A stretch of 64,000 nucleotides of DNA from Ferruginibacter yonginensis (GTDB taxonomy: Bacteria; Bacteroidota; Bacteroidia; Chitinophagales; Chitinophagaceae): positions 372,001-436,000 of the forward strand of contig NZ_JBHSCZ010000002.1 of NCBI RefSeq assembly GCF_042651465.1, written 5' to 3'. Every line of letters begins with the position of its first letter. The first letter of the stretch is position 1. The position numbers were made by a program, and so were the translations under genes. Below, piece after piece: positions 7,910 through 16,009 of the stretch. Under the pieces are notes generated by a model, which saw only the letters and a program-made list of their open reading frames with translations, did no database searches and had not been told where the DNA came from.

Positions 7910-10900
7910 TTGGCGCTACCACATCTTATTAAATACGTGTACAATAATGGGTCTGACGAAGTTATTCGCCGAGGCAAAAAAATTCATTCGCTCAATACGG
8001 TGGAGTTGGTGGAGCATGATGAGCTTATGAGTAGCATTGTATTTAGGGTAAAAGACGATGTTTACAATACTTTTTACAAGGTATACATTGAAAAATACAG
8101 CGATGCAAAAGCCATGAGCTTGCGCTGTAGTTGCCCATATAACATGGGCGATATTTGTAGGCACGAAGCTGCAGCACTACTGCGTTTGCAAGATATGGTT
8201 GATAAAAATTTGTTACGCAGCAGCGCTATACAATACAACCAAATGCACTCGGTTGCAAAAATGAAAAACATTGATCTTAAAATGATCAAAATGTTATCAT
8301 CACCTTCTATTTTTCATGAAGCTGAAGAGTTGTTACAAAGCACCAAAGCCACTATTTTAAAAGCAGCTGATGAACGTGTAGAAGCATCACTTGTAATTAA
8401 TGGTGAAACCTACCCATTGGTTATTCAAAAAAACGACGAACGAAATTTTGATACCTCTTGCATGTGTAGCGAATCGCAACACCCTTTATGCGAACATAAA
8501 GTGTTATTATTTGTGCAGCTACTGCATAATTATGGTGCTGATTATTTTGATAGTATTCGCAACAGAGATAAAGAAAAAAACAAACTGCTTCAAATTTATG
8601 GCTATAGTTTAGCAGATGATTTAACAGGTAAATTTGAATTTATATACAAAGATGGAAAACCATTTTTGAAGGTATTAGATACCTCTATAAAAAGAGTAGC
8701 AGCTTCCACCAGCCCCACCACCAATGTAGCACCTTTACGTACCAATACTTTTGTACCCATTACAAGTGCCCCTGTTGCTGAAAAAGTTGAAGTTTCAAAA
8801 CAACGTTTACGACTTGGTGTAGTTTTTAATTTCAATGTAAAAAATTATCCGGGCTTTACGGTAGAAGCAGTACAGGGTGAGCCAGATGATGATAATAAAA
8901 AATTTATTGGTAAAACCGCTAAAATTGACTTAACTAAATTTGTTGATACAGAAGGTTTTTCTGAAGATGATAAATTGTTGTTTCAACAAATTCGCAAACT
9001 GCAAGACAACGAAATCAACAAATACCTCAATCGTAATTCACCATTTAGTGGCATTTGGGAAAACATAATTCATACCGATGGTGATGATTTACCAGAAGAA
9101 ACAAAAGTATTAATTACAGAATACCTTCATCCAAAACTAAAAAAGCTTTTTGATGAACAGGCAAATAATCCTTTTGTTTTTATGTTGCCTTATGCCAAAA
9201 AATTAAAAACAGCACATTTACAAGAGGCTGAGTTAAGCGATCATTTTATTACGCCCCTTTTTAATGTAGGGGTTAATGATGGTCAGTTTAATATTACTTG
9301 TAAAGTGCGTATTGGTGCACAAAATATTCCTTTCGCTGAAAACCAATCTGGCACCAGTTTATTGTTTTTACATGATGATGTGCTATACACTTGGCAGAAA
9401 ACGGAAGATGTAATGCAAGCCGAAAAATTCATTAAACAAGGTAACATTACACTCAATAAAAAAAATTGGGCAAAAGTAATGGAAACCGTTATTCTGCCGC
9501 TTACCAAAGAGTATGATGTTACGTTTGATAAATCGTTGGTGAAAGAGGTGAAGGTAAGTGTGCCAGAAGTAAAGTTACTGTTACAAGAAAAAGGCGATTA
9601 CTTGGTTTTTCAACCCGTGTTTAGCTACAAAGGTTTTGAAACCAAAGCTGGTGATAAAGAAACACTTACCATACCCGATGGCGATAAAATTTTACAGATT
9701 CACCGCAACAAAGAAGCTGAAGCTAGCTTCATCAATAAATTAACCAGCTTACACTCTGGCTTTATTGACAAACAAGAAAATGGTAGCCTTGTTTTAAAAG
9801 GTGCCGATGTACTCAGAGATAATTGGTTTTTCTTATTTGTTGATGCTATGAAGGAATTAAAAATTCCTGTTTTCGGTTTTGAGGCTTTAAAGAATTTTCG
9901 TTTCAATACGGCAAGGCCGAGTACGCATATACATGTAAGTAGCGGACAAGATTGGTTTGATGCTAAAGTTGAAATTGAATTTGGTGAACAACGGGTGGGC
10001 ATTGCTGATATTAAAAGAGCCTTAGCCGATAAACGTTCTTTTGTACAATTAGGAGATGGTACTTTAGGTATTTTGCCCGATGAGTGGTTGAAAAAATATT
10101 CATTACTATTTAAAGTAGGCGACGGCCGTAGCGATAAATTGCGTTTAAGTAAATTTCATATGAGCGTAATTGACGACCTCTATGAAAACCGCAACGAAGA
10201 AGAAATGAGTTTTGCTTTAGATGAAAAATATGAACGCCTACGTGAATTTAAAAATATACCTGAAACTGAAGCACCGGCACAGTTAGCGCCCATACTAAGG
10301 CCTTACCAACTAGCTGGTTACCGCTGGTTAAATTATTTAAACGAAGTAGGTTGGGGTGGTATTTTGGCAGATGATATGGGTTTGGGTAAAACCGTACAAG
10401 CCCTTACCATGCTTGATCATTACAATAAAAATACAGGTGGTTTAATGGCCATTGTTGTTTGCCCTACTACGCTTATTTACAACTGGCAAAACGAAATGAA
10501 AAAGTTTACGCCAACGTTACAAGCGCATATACACCATGGTAGCACCCGTACCCGAAATGTAGAGGAGTTAAAAAAAGCCAATGTTATCATTACTACCTAT
10601 GGCACATTGCGTAGCGATATTCAATTATTTTTAAAAATACATTTTGATTATGTGGTGTTAGATGAAAGTCAGGCTATAAAAAACCCATCATCAAAAGTTA
10701 CCAAAGCGGCTTCATTGTTAGTAGCAACAAATAGAATTTGTATGAGTGGTACGCCGCTTCAAAACAATACATTTGATATTTATGCTCAAATGAATTTTTT
10801 AAACCCTGGCTTATTAGGCAGCATGGAGTTTTTTAGAAATGAGTTTGCAACACCTATTGATAAGTTTGGCGAACAAGAACAAAAAGAGCATTTACGAAAA

Positions 10901-11683
10901 TTATTGTTTCCTTTTATTTTACGCAGAACCAAAGAGCAGGTAGCCAAAGACCTTCCAGAGAAAACAGAACAAATTTTGTTTTGTGAAATGGAAAAAGAGC
11001 AACGTAAAATTTATGATGCTTACCGTAATAGTTACAGAGATAAAATTTTGGGAACTATTGAAGAACAAGGTATTCAAAAATCGCAGCTTACCATTTTACA
11101 GGGATTGATGAAGCTTCGTCAAATTTGCGATAGCCCAGCTATTTTAAATGAAGATGAAAAATTTCCGAATCATTCCATTAAGCTTGATGAACTCACTCGA
11201 GAAATTGAAGAAAATATTGGTGACCACAAGGCATTGGTATTTTCTCAGTTTTTAGGTATGCTAAGTTTAATTAAACAAAAACTAACAGAAGCTAATATTC
11301 CTTTTGAGTATTTTGATGGTAGTACATCTGCAACCGATAGAGAAAAGGCAATTCAAAATTTTCAAAACAATGATGAGTGTAGGGTTTTCTTAATTTCATT
11401 AAAAGCAGGTGGTGTAGGTTTAAACCTTACCGCTGCTGATTATGTTTATATTGTTGACCCATGGTGGAACCCAGCGGTGGAACAACAAGCTATTGACCGT
11501 ACACACCGTATTGGGCAAACAAAAAATATATTTGCTTATCGTATGATTTGTATTGATACAATTGAAGATAAAATTTTACAATTACAAGAACGTAAAAAAA
11601 TATTAGCAAAAGAGCTTATTGCTGATGATGCAAATTTTGTAAAAGCATTATCAAAGGCAGATGTAGAGTATTTATTCTCCTAA
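7910..11683 (+). CDS. SNF2-family DNA-dependent ATPase/helicase with two SWIM zinc fingers
   Basis: A 1257-residue Swi2/Snf2 protein that probably moves along or remodels DNA-protein complexes. The N-terminal part has two SWIM zinc motifs of identical spacing, CxC-x7-CxH: C73/C75/C83/H85 and C184/C186/C194/H196. A long, poorly conserved middle region follows. The helicase core covers about residues 800-1245: LRPYQLAGYRWL, DDMGLGKT (near 820), VVLDESQAIKNP (motif II reads DESQ), MSGTPLQNN, FILRRTKEQV, FDGSTS, and the motif V/VI region with AGGVGLNLTAAD and DRTHRIGQ. No ATG is available near the conserved N terminus; an in-frame stop lies at 7871, so TTG at 7910 is the likely start. It stands alone between terminators. 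Confidence 0.92.
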   Translation: MALPHLIKYVYNNGSDEVIRRGKKIHSLNTVELVEHDELMSSIVFRVKDDVYNTFYKVYIEKYSDAKAMSLRCSCPYNMGDICRHEAAALLRLQDMVDKNLLRSSAIQYNQMHSVAKMKNIDLKMIKMLSSPSIFHEAEELLQSTKATILKAADERVEASLVINGETYPLVIQKNDERNFDTSCMCSESQHPLCEHKVLLFVQLLHNYGADYFDSIRNRDKEKNKLLQIYGYSLADDLTGKFEFIYKDGKPFLKVLDTSIKRVAASTSPTTNVAPLRTNTFVPITSAPVAEKVEVSKQRLRLGVVFNFNVKNYPGFTVEAVQGEPDDDNKKFIGKTAKIDLTKFVDTEGFSEDDKLLFQQIRKLQDNEINKYLNRNSPFSGIWENIIHTDGDDLPEETKVLITEYLHPKLKKLFDEQANNPFVFMLPYAKKLKTAHLQEAELSDHFITPLFNVGVNDGQFNITCKVRIGAQNIPFAENQSGTSLLFLHDDVLYTWQKTEDVMQAEKFIKQGNITLNKKNWAKVMETVILPLTKEYDVTFDKSLVKEVKVSVPEVKLLLQEKGDYLVFQPVFSYKGFETKAGDKETLTIPDGDKILQIHRNKEAEASFINKLTSLHSGFIDKQENGSLVLKGADVLRDNWFFLFVDAMKELKIPVFGFEALKNFRFNTARPSTHIHVSSGQDWFDAKVEIEFGEQRVGIADIKRALADKRSFVQLGDGTLGILPDEWLKKYSLLFKVGDGRSDKLRLSKFHMSVIDDLYENRNEEEMSFALDEKYERLREFKNIPETEAPAQLAPILRPYQLAGYRWLNYLNEVGWGGILADDMGLGKTVQALTMLDHYNKNTGGLMAIVVCPTTLIYNWQNEMKKFTPTLQAHIHHGSTRTRNVEELKKANVIITTYGTLRSDIQLFLKIHFDYVVLDESQAIKNPSSKVTKAASLLVATNRICMSGTPLQNNTFDIYAQMNFLNPGLLGSMEFFRNEFATPIDKFGEQEQKEHLRKLLFPFILRRTKEQVAKDLPEKTEQILFCEMEKEQRKIYDAYRNSYRDKILGTIEEQGIQKSQLTILQGLMKLRQICDSPAILNEDEKFPNHSIKLDELTREIEENIGDHKALVFSQFLGMLSLIKQKLTEANIPFEYFDGSTSATDREKAIQNFQNNDECRVFLISLKAGGVGLNLTAADYVYIVDPWWNPAVEQQAIDRTHRIGQTKNIFAYRMICIDTIEDKILQLQERKKILAKELIADDANFVKALSKADVEYLFS

Positions 11684-11693
11684 CAATAGCTGC

Positions 11694-12026
11694 TTATTTA
11701 TTTTTAATAGGTTTAAAGTATGTTGCTTTAAACCTATTGTTTTTTATAGTACCTATTACTTCAGCTTTAGTAATTGCGTTGCAAAAACCATCCGTTGCAT
11801 GTGCATCGCCAAAAGCATCAATATTTGCACCATCAACAAAATAGGTTTTTCCATTTATGCTTACAGCTAAATCGCAACCTTGCTGTGTTTTCATATTAAA
11901 CTGGCATTGGCCACATGCAACATCAACAATTTGTTTAACCGCTTTTTGTTTGTTTGAGTTGATGGCTTTTTGTGCAAAACCTTGTATTGTAAAAGTTAAA
12001 AATAGCAATCCGAAAATGTATTTCAT
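11694..12026 (-). CDS. Small secreted protein of the DUF6370 type
   Basis: A 110-residue protein with a signal peptide (MKYIFGLLFLTFTIQGFAQ). The mature part has the conserved core VDVACGQCQFNMKTQQGCDL followed by ingKTYFVDG, then a DAHATDGFC segment. This pattern matches the small Bacteroidota family DUF6370, recalled from memory. Three conserved cysteines in CGQCQF and GC suggest metal or redox binding, which is inference. It converges with the SNF2 gene (10-base gap) and diverges from the protease gene at 12086. Confidence 0.75.
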   Translation of the reverse strand: MKYIFGLLFLTFTIQGFAQKAINSNKQKAVKQIVDVACGQCQFNMKTQQGCDLAVSINGKTYFVDGANIDAFGDAHATDGFCNAITKAEVIGTIKNNRFKATYFKPIKNK

Positions 12027-12085
12027 GTTGTTGAGTGGGTTTATTGTAATTTACTTATTCAAAAATACACACTTAAATACATATT

Positions 12086-12973
12086 ATGTTTGAATATGCA
12101 ATTGCAACTGCGTCTAATTATACCCGTCCTATCAATACAATTATAAGAACTTATGGTGGTAAACAAATAACTACAGGCTCATCTACATTGTTTTTTATAA
12201 ACGATGAGGCTGTTGCTATTACCTGTAAACATGTTGCTCAAATGCTAGCATCATCAGACCATATCAATAAAACATTTAATGATTTTAAAAAAGAACGTGC
12301 CGCCTTGCCGAATGATGGCAAATATAAAATGCGCTTGAAAGGGTTAGAAATAAAATACAATTATGATGCAGATACAATTATACAAATGAAAAACACTTTT
12401 GTTGATTGTGTTGATAGTATGCAGGGCTTCACTACACATGTGCACCCAACGGCCGATTTAGCCATTATACAATTTAAAGGGTTTGGTAAAAAACTGTATA
12501 ATAACCATGCAATTTTTTTAAAAGATAGTGGTCAAATAAAACAAGGTAATATGTTGTGTAGGTTGGGTTTTCCTTTTCCTGAATTTACCAATTTTACTTT
12601 TAATGAAGCTGCTGATGATATTGATTGGAGCCATACCGGTGTAGCCAGTACACCACAGTTTCCTATTGATGGTATGGTAACTCGTTTTTTAGCTGATAGC
12701 CCAAATGAAATTACAGGTATTGAAATGAGCACCCCGGGTTTAAAGGGCCAAAGCGGTGGACCACTTTTTAATAAAGATGGTATAGTATATGGCATGCAAT
12801 TTTCAACAAAGCACCTTCACCTTGGTTTCGATTTGGTTAATAAAGATATCATCATTAACCACCAACATAAAAAAGTAACAGATTACTCTTTTTTACACCT
12901 TGGGCAATGTGTTCACGTTGATGTTATAAAATCATTTTTAAAACAACATCATTATACCTATTTTGAAAATTAA
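12086..12973 (+). CDS. Trypsin-like serine peptidase
   Basis: A 295-residue protein with a trypsin-like (Trypsin_2 type) fold. The catalytic triad is readable: His in AITCKHVAQM, Asp in HPTADLAIIQF, and Ser in GLKGQSGGPLFNKDG. No signal peptide is visible at the N terminus (MFEYAIATASNYTRP), so it may act inside the cell, unusually for this fold. A TAnnTTTG match (TATGTTTG) overlaps the start codon itself at 12085-12092, so its use as a promoter is doubtful. The gene lies between a divergent secreted protein and a peroxidase. Its substrate is unknown. Confidence 0.82.
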   Translation: MFEYAIATASNYTRPINTIIRTYGGKQITTGSSTLFFINDEAVAITCKHVAQMLASSDHINKTFNDFKKERAALPNDGKYKMRLKGLEIKYNYDADTIIQMKNTFVDCVDSMQGFTTHVHPTADLAIIQFKGFGKKLYNNHAIFLKDSGQIKQGNMLCRLGFPFPEFTNFTFNEAADDIDWSHTGVASTPQFPIDGMVTRFLADSPNEITGIEMSTPGLKGQSGGPLFNKDGIVYGMQFSTKHLHLGFDLVNKDIIINHQHKKVTDYSFLHLGQCVHVDVIKSFLKQHHYTYFEN

Positions 12974-13029
12974 CTTTTTTTCCATTAAACTTTTTTATAA
13001 ATTGTTGGTCACACCACAAACTAACTAAC

Positions 13030-14220
13030 ATGCTTAAACAAATTTCCGTTATTACGGCATTATTATGCACTGTATTTATTTTTGAATATTGTTCCAAAAA
13101 AAATACCGATGCAATTGCTTCGCAAAGTTACCCAGCCATAACTGCGGCGTTTGGTAACAACATTGATCCTAATAATTTTGCCAATTACGCAGCACAACCT
13201 AAACCTAATTATATTGTAAAAGACAATACAGGTGCTAACCCAATTACTAATGGTAAGGCCACTATTGGCCGGGTATTGTTTTATGATAAAAGTTTAAGTA
13301 TTGATAATACTATTGCATGTGCAAGTTGCCATAAACAAACTTTTGCTTTTGGTGATACTGCCATACAAAGCAAAGGGGTAAGTGGGGGCCTTACAGGTAG
13401 GCACAGTATGCGTTTAGTGAATGCTCGTTTTGCAAATGAAGCCAAGTTTTTTTGGAACGAAAGAGCGGCAACACTTGAAGTACAAACAACACAACCTATA
13501 CAAGACCATGCTGAAATGGGTTTTAGTGGACAAACTGGTCGCCAAAATTTAAATGATTTATTGAACAAATTAAAAGGTATTGGTTATTATCAAGAATTAT
13601 TTACAGCTGTTTATGGTGACGTAAATGTAACCGAAGCAAGGTTGCAAGAGTGTCTTTCACAATTTATTCGCAGTATACAATCGTTCGATGCAAAGTATGA
13701 TGCTGGCAGGGCTTTGGTAAATAACGACAATCAAAACTTTCCTAATTTTTCTGCTTCGGAAAATGCAGGTAAAAACTTATTCAATACACCTCCTACTTTT
13801 GATGCAACAGGTAACAGAATTGCTGGAGGCCTTGGTTGTGGTGGTTGCCATGCTGCACCCGAATTTGATATTGACCCCAATACAAGAAACAATGGCATTA
13901 TTGGAATTATTAATGCAACAGGTATTGATATCAATAATACCCGATCACCCAGTTTAAGAGATTTATTAAGAAATGGTGTACCCAATACACCGATGATGCA
14001 TACAGGTGTATTTACAACAGTACAACAAGTTATTGGCCACTACGGTAACATTACCATTGCGCCTGGTAATACCAACCTCGACCCTCGTTTACGACCAAAT
14101 GGTGTGGGCCAAAAATTAAACGTAACGGCAACAGAAGTTAACAACGTTATCGCCTTTATGAATACGCTTAGCGGTAATAATGTTTATACAGATGTTAAAT
14201 GGGGTAATCCGTTTAAATAA
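13030..14220 (+). CDS. Di-haem cytochrome c peroxidase (MauG/CCP family)
   Basis: A 396-residue exported c-type cytochrome of the bacterial di-haem peroxidase family, which reduces peroxide or oxidises protein or organic substrates in the periplasm. Two haem-binding CxxCH motifs are present: CASCHKQTFAFGD near residue 97 and CGGCHAAPEFD near 275. Between them lies the family segment FWNERAATLEVQ...PIQDHAEMG. The N terminus is a hydrophobic signal ending in FEYCSKKN, probably a lipoprotein signal although the box is not canonical. The gene ends at a bidirectional terminator. Which reaction it performs cannot be decided. Confidence 0.9.
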   Translation: MLKQISVITALLCTVFIFEYCSKKNTDAIASQSYPAITAAFGNNIDPNNFANYAAQPKPNYIVKDNTGANPITNGKATIGRVLFYDKSLSIDNTIACASCHKQTFAFGDTAIQSKGVSGGLTGRHSMRLVNARFANEAKFFWNERAATLEVQTTQPIQDHAEMGFSGQTGRQNLNDLLNKLKGIGYYQELFTAVYGDVNVTEARLQECLSQFIRSIQSFDAKYDAGRALVNNDNQNFPNFSASENAGKNLFNTPPTFDATGNRIAGGLGCGGCHAAPEFDIDPNTRNNGIIGIINATGIDINNTRSPSLRDLLRNGVPNTPMMHTGVFTTVQQVIGHYGNITIAPGNTNLDPRLRPNGVGQKLNVTATEVNNVIAFMNTLSGNNVYTDVKWGNPFK

Positions 14221-14228
14221 ATACTTAT

Positions 14229-14263
14229 AAAAAAAGCCGCAACTTAAATGTTGCGGCTTTTTA
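14229..14263. terminator. Bidirectional terminator between the peroxidase gene and the convergent gene
   Basis: A perfect stem AAAAAGCCGCAAC / GTTGCGGCTTTTT with a 6-base loop, flanked by an A run and a T run so it can work in both directions. Confidence 0.88.
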
Positions 14264-14266
14264 ATG

Positions 14267-15082
14267 CTATTTATATCCGAGCCAGCGCCTGTTTTCTTTA
14301 TCAAACAACCAAACAATATCATTTGCATAAGCAAAATTAAAAGATTCGGGAGCCGGTGCACTTTGTGGTAAATTATCTTTTCTTATTAGTAAACCTGTTT
14401 TTAAGCTGTACCACTCTACTGAATTATTATCAATATTTAAAGCGCCTATCATACTTTGTGGTTTGGCCGCATAAACAATATTTCTTGTATTATATTCAAC
14501 AGGTAACTCATCAAACATGGTTGCTTCTTGTGGTTTTTTTGATTGTCCCCAATAAATATCAATTGTTTTTTCTGCATAGCCTTTTGTATCATATTGTTTT
14601 ATTACTGGCCCATCTAAAAACAATATTTTATTTTCAGCAGTATTATAACAGCCCACAGATTGTTCTTCGGGCTGGTTCATTTTTTCAAGTACCGTTTTTG
14701 TTTCTTTTACCATGCCTTTATTATCTAGCTTATACTCAAACCAACCACCATCATTATAAGCATTACCAGCAATGGTTCTGTTAATAGGCGAATACCATAA
14801 ACCACGTACATCATTGTTACACGATAAATTAGGATCTGATAAGAGGTTTCCTTTTTCATCAAATACGCCAAATGGATATTCAACATTACCGGCAAAACAA
14901 GCATAATATTTTTTGAATATAGGATGCCATGCTACGGAAGACCCTGTGGTACCGGGCATATCATCATCAATAGTTTTGGGCATTTGTAACACTAACACCT
15001 GTTTAAGTGTACGTTGCGTTTGAGCATTAACATAAATATTAAAAAATAATGTAATAATAAAAAATAAGCATACTTTTTTCAT
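14267..15082 (-). CDS. Secreted protein of unknown function
   Basis: A 271-residue protein with a clear signal peptide (MKKVCLFFIITLFFNIYVNAQ). The mature part has repeated short segments of the type 'value, display, reference' seen in beta-propellers: SSVAWHPIFKKYYACFAGN, RGLWYSPINRTIAGNAYNDG, VGCYNTAENKILFLDG and FNFAYANDIVWLFDKENRRW. That suggests a propeller-like fold; this is inference. I do not recognise the family. It converges on the peroxidase gene over a shared terminator. Confidence 0.7.
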   Translation of the reverse strand: MKKVCLFFIITLFFNIYVNAQTQRTLKQVLVLQMPKTIDDDMPGTTGSSVAWHPIFKKYYACFAGNVEYPFGVFDEKGNLLSDPNLSCNNDVRGLWYSPINRTIAGNAYNDGGWFEYKLDNKGMVKETKTVLEKMNQPEEQSVGCYNTAENKILFLDGPVIKQYDTKGYAEKTIDIYWGQSKKPQEATMFDELPVEYNTRNIVYAAKPQSMIGALNIDNNSVEWYSLKTGLLIRKDNLPQSAPAPESFNFAYANDIVWLFDKENRRWLGYK

Positions 15083-15201
15083 GTAGTTAGTTTTAATATT
15101 CTAATATATACACATTCTACAATTTTACAAAATTTTTACAATTGGTACAGTTATTGTTAATGTGGTATTATATCTACATTTATTACCAAAATTTTTTAAA
15201 C

Positions 15202-15633
15202 ATGAAAAGTATATTATTAACTGTTATTTCCTTTTGTGTTATTAGCTTATCGTCTTGTAAAAAAGATGATAATTCAACAAACATTACCACAAGTGCTGTA
15301 ACCGCCACTGTTGTAACTGGTAATTGGCGTATTACTTATTATTATGATACTGATCATGAAGAAACAAATAACTATAGTGGCTATAGTTTTGTTTTTGCCA
15401 ATAACAACACGGTTACTGCAACTAAAACAGGCACAACAGCCATTAATGGAACTTGGAATACAGCTTTAGATGACTCAAAAACCAAGCTGGTATTGAGTTT
15501 TAGCAGTCCTGCTAGTTTTGTTGAAATTAGTGATGATTGGCATGTAATAGAACGTACTGATACCAAAATAAGATTACAAGATGTTAGCGGAGGAAATGGT
15601 GGTGTTGATTTCCTCACTTTTGAAAGAAACTAA
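15202..15633 (+). CDS. Small lipocalin-like lipoprotein
   Basis: A 143-residue predicted lipoprotein: MKSILLTVISFCVISLSSC ends in a good lipobox and is followed by KKDDNS. The mature part begins with a GNWRITYYYDTDHEET strand and continues with alternating strands (YSFVFANNNTVTA, INGTWN, KLVLSF, IRLQDV), ending in DFLTFERN. This resembles the lipocalin-like domains common in Bacteroidota lipoproteins. The frame extends upstream to 15142, but the ATG at 15202 gives the signal peptide and was chosen. The ligand is unknown. A terminator follows. Confidence 0.75.
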   Translation: MKSILLTVISFCVISLSSCKKDDNSTNITTSAVTATVVTGNWRITYYYDTDHEETNNYSGYSFVFANNNTVTATKTGTTAINGTWNTALDDSKTKLVLSFSSPASFVEISDDWHVIERTDTKIRLQDVSGGNGGVDFLTFERN

Positions 15634-15665
15634 TTGTCAATATTAGTCGTATAAAAAAATCAAAT

Positions 15666-15697
15666 AAAAAAGCCCTTGCTCGAAACAAGGGCTTTTC
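15666..15697 (+). terminator. Terminator of the lipocalin-like gene
   Basis: AAAAGCCCTTG pairs with CAAGGGCTTTT around a 7-base loop, 33 bases after the stop. Confidence 0.85.
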
Positions 15698-15778
15698 ATC
15701 TAACCTAAAAACTACACCTGAACAACATTTTATATTTTTATAAGCTTTCGCTTTTTTTATCGCTTTAATATAGATACG

Positions 15779-15814
15779 AAAAAATGCCAACTATGGTTGT
15801 TGGCATTTTTTATT
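15779..15814 (-). terminator. Terminator of the mnmG-yodC-like unit
   Basis: AAAAATGCCAAC / GTTGGCATTTTT with a 7-base loop; symmetrical A and T runs allow use in either direction. It lies 15 bases past the stop of the YodC-like gene. Confidence 0.8.
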
Positions 15815-15828
15815 TTATTTAAACTTTT

Positions 15829-15999
15829 TTATTCACATTTTTTGAGGAGCACCGTATAAATTTTTACTTGCTCATGCCAAGTAAACGAATTAAAATCGTA
15901 CCAGGTGCAATAACAATAACCCTCTTTTGATACGAAAGCTACTGTCATTTTGGGGCTTCCTGATTTTAACTCAACAATATCGCCTGCTTGTATTTCCAT
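15829..15999 (-). CDS. Small YodC-like (DUF2158) protein
   Basis: A 56-residue protein that starts MEIQAGDIVELKSGSPKMTV and has the family's G-x-C-x-C-x-W-Y pattern (GYCYCTWYDF). YodC/DUF2158 proteins are short single-domain proteins of unknown function with the same 'GD-V-LKSGGP-MTV' opening. The ATG at 15999 lies 10 bases downstream of the mnmG stop on the same strand, so it should be cotranscribed with mnmG. A terminator follows. The gene is easy to miss because of its length. Confidence 0.8.
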   Translation of the reverse strand: MEIQAGDIVELKSGSPKMTVAFVSKEGYCYCTWYDFNSFTWHEQVKIYTVLLKKCE

Positions 16000-16009
16000 A
16001 ATATTTTTT

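Noticed and set aside
14356..14784. 142-codon plus-strand frame opposite the secreted protein at 14267-15082
   Set aside because: The minus-strand gene has a signal peptide and a shared terminator; the plus frame is a hydrophobic shadow.
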